NCBI GenBank assembly: GCA_964036045.1
Contig: OZ038384.1
Span: 57,509,355 to 57,573,354, forward strand
Origin: Eutreptiella sp. 'Long Island Sound 2002'
Taxonomy: Eukaryota > Euglenozoa > Euglenophyceae > Eutreptiales > Eutreptiaceae
Direction: 5' to 3'
Length of the DNA: 64,000 nucleotides
Position 1 is the stretch's first letter; every line of letters starts with the position of its first letter. The notes under the pieces were generated by a model. The model was not told the DNA's origin. It saw only the letters and a program-made list of their open reading frames with translations, and did not search any database. Position numbers and translations under genes: made by a program. Below are positions 54,261 to 61,400 of this stretch, piece after piece.

Positions 54261-54303
54261 GGGCGATGCGGGGCCCCTCCGCTCTGCGGGGCCCGCACTG
54301 CCC
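54261..54303. repeat. Imperfect inverted repeat (16-17 bp arms)
   Basis: The left arm GGGCGATGCGGGGCCCC (54,261-54,277) pairs with GGGGCCCGCACTGCCC (54,288-54,303). There is one two-base mismatch and one bulge, and the loop is 10 nt. It is the first of three closely spaced stem-loops in 54.26-54.47 kb, and the only one without a B-box-like loop. It may be part of the same structured region as the two that follow. Confidence 0.6.
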
Positions 54304-54317
54304 GTATAATGCAACAA

Positions 54318-54361
54318 GGGGCGGCGCGGGCTCGAACCGCACACGCGGGCCGCGCCGCCCC
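54318..54361 (-). other. tRNA-like minihelix 1 (acceptor stem plus T-arm, B-box motif)
   Basis: Read on the minus strand: 5' GGGGCGG, a 13-nt linker, T-stem TGCGG, loop TTCGAGC, T-stem CCGCG, 3' CCGCCCC. The 7-bp acceptor-like stem is perfect and the T-stem has four Watson-Crick pairs plus one G-T. GGTTCGAGCC fits the RNA polymerase III B box of tRNA genes. D-arm and anticodon arm are absent, no good A box is seen, and no T run follows. An alternative fold is a 12-bp perfect hairpin (54,318-54,329 with 54,350-54,361). Compare minihelix 2. It could be a remnant of a tRNA-derived SINE head, a transposon inverted repeat, or chance in G+C-rich DNA. Confidence 0.4.
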
Positions 54362-54419
54362 ACCCGGGGTGGGGGACAGGGGGGGACAAGGGGGGGGGTC
54401 AGGGGGTCGCGGCAGGTGG

Positions 54420-54473
54420 CTGGAGGGTGGCAGGGGCTCGAACCGCGCACCGGCGGGCCCTACCACCCTCCAG
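54420..54473 (-). other. tRNA-like minihelix 2 (acceptor stem plus T-arm, B-box motif)
   Basis: Read on the minus strand, the core (54,469 down to 54,424) is AGGGTGG, a 15-nt linker, CGCGG, loop TTCGAGC, CCCTG, CCACCCT. The acceptor-like stem is perfect and is extended by four further pairs (CTGG with CCAG), giving an 11-bp perfect inverted repeat, 54,420-54,430 with 54,463-54,473. The T-stem has three Watson-Crick pairs, one G-T and one mismatch. GGTTCGAGCC is again present. Linker and loop align with minihelix 1 (shared GGCCCGC and CGGTTCGAGCCC), so the two are related. Against copy 1, stem pairs G-C and C-G have become A-T and T-A with pairing kept. Function is not known. Confidence 0.4.
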
Positions 54474-54886
54474 TCGGGAGGCGCAGCTGCAGGGGTTCTG
54501 AGGGCCCCACCCAGGGGCCTTCGCCCCCCCCCGTGCGGTTTTGGTGTGGGGGAGGGGAGGCAAAGGCCACTCGCGGCCATGACACATGGTGCATAGGGAG
54601 GGAGGTATGACGCATGCAACGCCTTGACGCGTGTGGCAGGGGAAGGGGTCCAAGGCTTGGACCCCCACCGCGTGCGGGGGGTCCTCTTGTTCGCAAGGCG
54701 GCCGTCCGTCGGCGGCTGCGGCAGCCCACCTCGGGGGCTTTGCTACCTGAGAGAGGAGAGGCGGGAGAGTGGGGGGGCGGTGGGGGCACGGCGTGCTCGT
54801 TGGGGGGGGGTGGGCTGGTGGGTGGGCGCGCGCGCGAGGGGGACGAGGGTGCGGTGAGCTCAGCCGCAGAGCGTCACCGTGCGGCC
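54474..54886. other. Unique sequence between the minihelices and the second 573-bp repeat
   Basis: Low-copy G+C-rich DNA. It contains a small inverted repeat GGCCCC-ACCCA-GGGGCC at 54,503-54,519, C- and G-runs, and a short more A/T-rich patch at 54,570-54,615 with CATGACACATGGTGCATAGG. A purine-rich run GAGAGAGGAGAGGCGGGAGAG lies near 54,748. No gene, tRNA or promoter is recognised. Confidence 0.5.
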
Positions 54887-55459
54887 GACCGGGCAGAGGA
54901 GCGGCCGGGGCTGGCCAAAGTCGGCCGGGGAGCCCGGGGCGCTCGAGGTGTCGGGGGGGCCGCGGTCAGCAGTGGGGCCCGCACCCCGCTCGGCAGGGAC
55001 GAATCCCGCCGAGCATCATCCACGGGGGCGAATCCTGGTGGAGGCGGGGGGGAGCGCCACGCCGTCCCCTCGCGGCCGAACCGGACCGGGACGGGCCCCG
55101 CCGGATGGATACCGGGGGGGCGGGCGGGGCTGGGCACCGGGGCTCCGGGGCCCGGGTCCCTGGTGGTTGTGGGCCGGCGCGGGGGAGACCGGGCGGGCCC
55201 CCGGGCTGCGGCCGGTGAGGGGGGGCGTGGAAGGGCCGGGCGGGCTCGGGGGCGAACCCCGAGAGGCCCCCGGGGGCTGGGCGAGGGCTCCCGAGGGCGG
55301 CCGTTCCTTGAGGGGGGGGGGGGTTGCTCCCTGCCCGGGGGACGACGGGGGCCCCTCTTGGACGAGGGGGGGGGGAGGGCGTGTATCGCCCGGTGTAGGG
55401 CCATGTCGATTCATGGCCGCGCGGCATGGGACTATATCCCCAACCCTCCGTGCCGGAGT
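54887..55459 (+). repeat. 573-bp dispersed repeat, copy 2
   Basis: Same orientation as copy 1 (48,498-49,071), offset 6,388-6,389 bp. Differences from copy 1 include AGCCC for ACCCC near the start, a C-rich change in the GGGCCCCCGGG stretch, one G fewer in a G run, and ATGTCGATT for ATGTGGATT near the end. Here it is flanked by unique sequence on both sides rather than minisatellite. The match stops abruptly at GCCGGAGT on the right and at GACCGGG on the left, so the borders of the repeat are well defined by comparing the two copies. Confidence 0.93.
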
Positions 55460-55637
55460 CCCTTCTTTTTGGGGGGGGCTGAGGGGGGGGGGGGGGGCTG
55501 GCGGTTGTTGTGTGCACCAACTAATGCGCGGTGGGGACTGCCGGTGGGAGCTCTGTCCGGCTTGGCCGATAAAACCCGGTGGCGTCCCCTGGGCTTCGAG
55601 GAAGAACCTCGGATTCGCCGGGGGGGACTCCGCTATG
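55460..55637. other. Right end of the interlude (5' end in minus orientation), with G runs
   Basis: Unique 178 bp between the 573-bp repeat and the satellite. It starts with a T run followed by eight G and then a run of about 15 G (55,483-55,497), and then has TTGTTGTGTGCACCAAC and GATAAAACCC. It ends CCGCTATG just before the satellite restarts. No gene is recognised. If the interlude is a minus-strand retro-insertion, this is its 5' end. Confidence 0.55.
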
Positions 55638-55650
55638 GGTACATGCATGA
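55638..55650 (+). repeat. Candidate target-site duplication, right copy
   Basis: GGTACATGCATGA opens the right satellite block and matches 46,475-46,487 exactly. It continues into CTAATGGCGGAG, so left and right halves join into one normal 29-bp unit when the interlude and one copy of the 13 bp are removed. Confidence 0.6.
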
Positions 55651-57000
55651 CTAATGGCGGAGCTTCGGTACATGCATGAGGTATGGCGGGGCCTTGGTAC
55701 ATGCATGAGGTATGGCGGGGCTTTGGTACATGCATGAGGGATGGCGGGGCTTTGGTACATGCATGAGGTATGGCCGGGCTTCGGTACATGCATGAGGTAT
55801 GGCGGGGCCTTGGTACATGCATGAGGTATGGCGGGGCTTCGGTACATGAATGAGCTATGGCGGGGCTTCGGTACATGCATGAGGTATGACGGGGCTTTGG
55901 TACATGCATGAGGTATGGCGGGGCTTTGGTACATGCATGAGGTATGGCGGGGCATCGGTACATGCATGAGGGAAGGCGCGGCTTTGGTACATGCATGAGG
56001 TATGGCGGGGCTTTGGTACATGCATGAGCTATGGCGGGGCTTCGGTACATGCATGAGGTATGACGGGCCTTTGGTACATGCATGAGGTATGGCGGGGCTT
56101 TGGTACATGCATGAGGTATGGCGGGGCTTCGGTACATGCATGAGGTATGGCGGGGCTTCGGTACATGGATGAGGTATGGCTGGGCTTCGGTACATGCATG
56201 AGGTATGGCGGGGCCTTGGTACATGAATGAGGTCTGGTGCGGCTTCGGTACATGCACGAGGTATGGCGGGGCTTTGGTACATGCATGAGGTATGGCGGGG
56301 CCTTGGTACGTGCATGAGGGATAGCGGGGCCTTGGTACATGCATGAGGTATGGCGGGGCCTTGGTACATGCATGAGGTATGGCGGGGCATTGGTACATGC
56401 ATGAGGTATGGCGGGGCTTTGGTACATGCATGAGGTAAGGCGGGGCTTTGGTACATGCATGAGGTATGGCGGGGTTTCGGTACATGCATGGGGGATGGCG
56501 GGGCTTTGGTACATGCATGAGGTATGGCGGGGCTTTGTCACATGCATGAGGTATGGCCGGGCTTCGGTACATGCATGAGGTATGGCGGGGCTTTGTCACA
56601 TGCATGAGGTATGGCGGGGCTTTGCCACATGCATGAGGTATGGCTGGGCTTTGGTACATGCATGAGGGATGGCGGGGCTTTGGTACATGCATGAGGTATG
56701 GCGGGGCTTTGGTACATGCATGAGGTATGGCGGGGCTTTGGTACATGCATGAGGTATGGCGGAGCGCTGGTACATGCATGAGGTAAGGCGGGGCTTTGGT
56801 ACATGCATGAGGTATGGCGGGGCATTCGCACATGCATGAGGTATGGCAGGGCTTTGGTACATGCATGAGGTATGGCGGGGCTTTGATAAATGCATGAGGT
56901 ATGGCGGGGCTTCGGTACATGCATGAGGTATGGCGGGGCTTCGGTACATGCATGGGGGATGGCGGGGCTTCGGTACATGCATGAGGTATGGCGGGGCCTT

Positions 57001-57700
57001 GGTACATGCATCAGTTATGGCGTAGCTTTGGTACATGCATGAGGGATGGCGGGGCTTTGGTACATGCATGAGGTATGGCCGGGCTTCGGTACATGCATGA
57101 GGTATGGCGGGGCTTTGGTACATGCATGACTTATGGCGGGGCTTCGGTACATGCATGAGGTATGGCGGGGCTTCGGTACATGCATGAGGTATGGCCGGGC
57201 TTTGGTACATGCATGAGGTATGGCGGGGCTTTGATACATGCATGACTTATGGCGGGGCTTCGGTACATGCATGAGGTATGGCGGGGCTTCGGTACATGCA
57301 TGGGGGATGGCGGGGCTTCGGTACATGCATGAGGTATGGCGGGGCCTTGGTACATGCATCAGTTATGGCGTAGCTTTGGTACATGCATGAGGGATGGCGG
57401 GGCTTTGGTACATGCATGAGGTATGGCCGGGCTTCGGTACATGCATGAGGTATGGCGGGGCTTTGGTACATGCATGAGGTATGGCGGGGCCTTGGTACAT
57501 GAATGAGGTCTGGCGGGGCTTCGGTACATGCATGACTTATGGCGGGGCTTCGGTACATGCATGAGGTATGGCGGGGCTTCGGTACATGCATGGGGGATGG
57601 CGGGGCTTTGGTACATGCATGAGGTATGGCGGGGCCTTGGTACATGCATCAGTTATGGCGTAGCTTTGGTACATGCATGAGGGATGGCGGGGCTTTGGTA
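57001..57700 (+). repeat. Local higher-order repeat, three copies (348 and 290 bp spacings)
   Basis: The rare unit TCAGTTATGGCGTAGC begins at 57,011, 57,359 and 57,649. Spacings are 348 bp (12 units) and 290 bp (10 units). Neighbouring units (a GCATGGGGGATGG unit before, GAGGTATGGCCGGG after) keep the same order in all three. Confidence 0.82.
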
Positions 57701-58399
57701 CATGCATGAGGTATGGCCGGGCTTCGGTACATGCATGAGGTATGGCGGGGCTTTGGTACATGCATGAGGTATGGCGGGGCCTTGGTACATGAATGGGGTC
57801 TGGCGGGGCTTCGGTACATGCATTAGGTATGGCGGGGCTTTGGTATATGCATGAGCTATGGCGGGGCTTCGGTACATGCATGAGGTATGGCAGTGCATTG
57901 GTACATGCATGAGGTATGGCGGGGCTTTGGTGCATGCATGAGGAATGGCGGAGCCTTGGTACATGAATGACGTGTGGCGGGCCTTCGGTACATGCATGAG
58001 GTATGGCGGGGCTTTGGTACATGCATGAGGTATGGCGGGGCTTTGGTACATGCATGAGGTATGGCGGTGCCTAGGTACATGCATGACTTATGGCGGGGCT
58101 TTGGTACATGCATGAGGTATGGCGGGGCCTTGGTACATGCATGAGGTATGGCGTGGCTTCGGTACATGCATGAGGAATGGCGGGGCTTTGGTACATGCAT
58201 GAGGTATGGCCGGGCTTCGGTACATCCATGAGGTATGGCGGGGCTTTGTCACATGCATGAGGTATGGCGGGGTATCGGTACATGCATGAGGTATGGCGGG
58301 GCTTTGGTACATGCATGAGGTATGGCGGGGCCTTGGTACATGAATGAGGTCTGGCGGGGCTTCGGTACATGCATTAGGTATGGCGGTGCTTTGGTACAT

Positions 58400-61300
58400 G
58401 CATGAGGTATGGCGGGGCTTTGGTACATGCATGAGGTATGGCGGGGCATTGGTACATGCATGAGGTAAGGCGGGGCTTTGGTACATGCATGAGGTATGGC
58501 GGGGCATTGGTACATGCATGAGGTATGGCAGGGCTTTGGTACATGCATGAGGTATGGCGGGGCTTTGAGACATGCATGAGGTATGGCGGGGCCTCGGTAC
58601 ATGCATGACTTACGGCGGGGCTTCGGTACATGCATGAGGTATGGCGGGGCTTCGGTACATGCATGGGGGATGGTGGGGCTTCGGTACATGCATGAGGTAT
58701 GGCCGGGCTTTGGTACATGCATGAGGTATGGCGGTGCTTTGTCACATGCATCAGGTATGGCGGGGCTTCGGTACATGCATGAGGTATGGCGGGGCTTTGG
58801 TACATGCATGAGGTATGGCGGGGCCTTGGTACATGCATGAGGTTTGGCGGGGCTTTGGTACATGCATGAGGTATGGCGGGGCTTTGGTACATGCATGAGG
58901 TATGGCGGGGCTTTGGTACATGCATGAGGTATGGCGGGGCATTGGTACATGCATGAGGTATGGCAGGGCTTTGGTACATGCATGAGGTATGGCGGGGCTT
59001 TGGTACATGCATGAGGTATGGCGGGGCTTCGGTACATGCATGAGGTATGGCGGGGCTTCGGTACATGCATGAGATATGGCGGGGCTTCGGTACATGCATG
59101 AGGTATGGCGGGGCTTTGGTACATGCATGAGGTATGGCGGGGCTTTGGTACATGCATGAGGGATGGCGAGGCCTTGGTACATGCATGAGGTATGGTGGGG
59201 CTTCGGTACATGCATGAGGTATGGCGGGGCTTTGGTACATGCATGAGGTATGGCGGTGCATTGGTACATGCATGAGGGATGGCGGGGCCTTGGTACATGT
59301 ATGAGGTATGGCGGGGATTTGGTTCATGCATGAGGTATGGCGGGGCTTCGGTACATGCATGAGGTATGGCGGGGCTTTGGTACATGCATGAGGGATGGCG
59401 GGGCCTTGGTACATGCATGAGGGATGGCGGGGCTTTGGTACATGCATGAGGTGTGGCGGGCCTTCGGTACATGCATGAGGTATGGCGGGGCTTTGGTACA
59501 TGCATGAGGTATGGCGGGGCTTTGGTACATGCATGAGCTATGGCGGGGCCTAGGTACATGCATGACTTATGGCGGAGCTTCGGTACATGCATGAGGTATG
59601 GCGGGGCCTTGGTACATGCATGAGGTATGGCGGGGCTTTGGTACATGCATGACGTCTGGCGTGGCCTTGGTACATGCATGAGGTCTGGCGGGGCTTCGGT
59701 ACATGCATGACGGAAGGCGGGGCATTGGTACATGCATGAGGTATGGCGGGGCTTTGGTACATGCATGAGGTATGGCGGGGCATCGGTACATGCATGAGGG
59801 ATGGCGGGGCTTTGGTACATGCATGAGGTATGGCGGCGCTTCGGTACATGCATGAGGGATGGCGGGGCTTCGGTACATGCATGAGGTATGGCGGGGCCTT
59901 GGTACATGCATGAGGTATGGCGGGGCTTCGGTACATGCATGAGGTATGGCGGGGCTTTGGTACATGCATGAGGTATGGCGGGGCTTCGGTACATGCATGA
60001 GGGATGGCGGGGCTTCGGTACATGCATGAGATATGGCGGGGCTTCGGTACATGCATGAGGTATGGCGGGGCTTTGGTACATGCATGAGGTATGGCGGGGC
60101 TTTGGTACATGCATGAGGGATGGCGAGGCCTTGGTACATGCATGAGGTATGGCGGTGCATTGGTACATGCATAAGGTATGGCGGGGCCTTGGTACATGTA
60201 TGAGGTATGGCGGGGTCTCGGTTCATGCATGAGGGATGGCGGGGCTTCGGTACATGCATGAGGTATGGCGGGGATTTGGTTCATGCATGAGGTATGGCGG
60301 GGCTTCGGTACATGCATGAGGTATGGCGGGGGTTTGGTACATGCATGGGGGATGGCGGGGCCTTGGTACATGCATGAGGGATGGCGGGGCTTTGGTACAT
60401 GCATGAGGTGTGGCGGGCCTTCGGTACATGCATGAGGTATGGCGGGGCTTTGGTACATGCATGAGGTATGGCGGGGCTTTGGTACATGCATGAGCTATGG
60501 CGGGGCCTAGGTACATGCATGACTTATGGCGGAGCTTCGGTACATGCATGAGGTATGGCGGGGCCTTGGTACATGCATGAGGTATGGCGGGGCTTTGGTA
60601 CATGCATGACGTCTGGCGTGGCCTTGGTACATGCATGAGGTCTGGCGGGGCTTCGGTACATGCATGAGGTATGGCGGGGCTTTGGTACATGCATGAGGTA
60701 TGGCGGGGCTTTGGTACATGCATGAGGTATGGCGGGGCATCGCTACATGCATGAGGTATGGCGGGGCTTTGGTACATGCATGAGGTATGGCGGCGCTTCG
60801 GTACATGCATGAGGGATGGCGGGGCTTCGGTACATGCATGAGGTATGGCGGGGCCTTGGTACATGCATGAGGTATGGCGGGGCTTCGGTACATGCATGAG
60901 GTATGGCGGGGCTTTGGTACATGCATGAGGTATGGCGGGGCTTCGGTACATGCATGAGGGATGGCGGGGCTTTGGTACATGCATGAGGTATGGCGGGGCC
61001 TTGGTACATGAATGAGGTGTGGCGAGGCCTTGGTACATGCATGAGGTATGGCGGTGCATTGGTACATGCATGAGGGATGGCGGGGCCTTGGTACATGCAT
61101 GAGGTATGGCGGGGCTTCGGTTCATGCATGATGTATGGCGGGGCTTCGGTACATGCATGAGGTATGGCGGGGCTTCGGTACATGCATGAGGTATGGCGGG
61201 GCATTGGTACATGCATGAGGGAAGGCGGGGCTTTGGTACATGCATGACGTGTGGCGGGCCTTCGGTACATGCATGAGGTATGGCGGGGCTTTGGTACATG

Positions 61301-61400
61301 CATGAGGTATGGCGGGGCTTTGGTACATGCACGAGCTATGGCGGGGCCTAGGTACATGCATGGCTTATGGCGGAGCTTTGGTACATGCATGACGTCTGGC
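58400..61400 (+). repeat. Higher-order repeat with 957-bp spacing
   Basis: The marker GGGGCCTAGG followed by GCATGACTTATGGCGGAGC occurs with TAGG at 59,551 and 60,508, 957 bp = 33 units apart. The following units (GACGTCTGGCGTGG, then GAGGTCTGG) also match. Related copies lie near 61,350 and 63,873. Borders are approximate. Confidence 0.8.

Larger units (their letters stand above)
46488..55637 (-). mobile_element. Putative non-coding composite retro-insertion with minisatellite core (9.15 kb)
   Basis: The whole G+C-rich interlude behaves like one insertion into a satellite unit. It is flanked by a 13-bp direct duplication, and on the minus strand its 3' end is a (CAA)n tract touching the duplication. 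In minus orientation the order is: G/C-rich 5' end, 573-bp repeat, unique part with two tRNA-like B-box hairpins, about 4.5 kb of hairpin minisatellite, 574-bp repeat, about 1 kb more minisatellite, a 281-bp tandem duplication, and the 3' end with tail. No reverse transcriptase, endonuclease or gag-like protein is visible, so any movement would have depended on another element. Primate SVA elements are a design parallel (minisatellite centre, unrelated ends, tail, target duplication); no sequence relation is claimed. Alternatives are a segment brought in by recombination, or several nested insertions. The duplication lies in tandem DNA, which lowers its weight. Confidence 0.45.

Noticed and set aside
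54318-54473. Complete tRNA genes
   Set aside because: Only acceptor-like and T-arm parts are present. There is no D-arm, anticodon arm, usable A box or T-run terminator, so the sites are described only as tRNA-like.
46488-55637. LTR retrotransposon or endogenous virus with the 574-bp repeats as terminal repeats
   Set aside because: The two direct copies are about the right length, but copy 1 lies inside the minisatellite with no flanking duplication. No primer-binding site, polypurine tract or pol-like protein lies between them, and they lack TG...CA ends.
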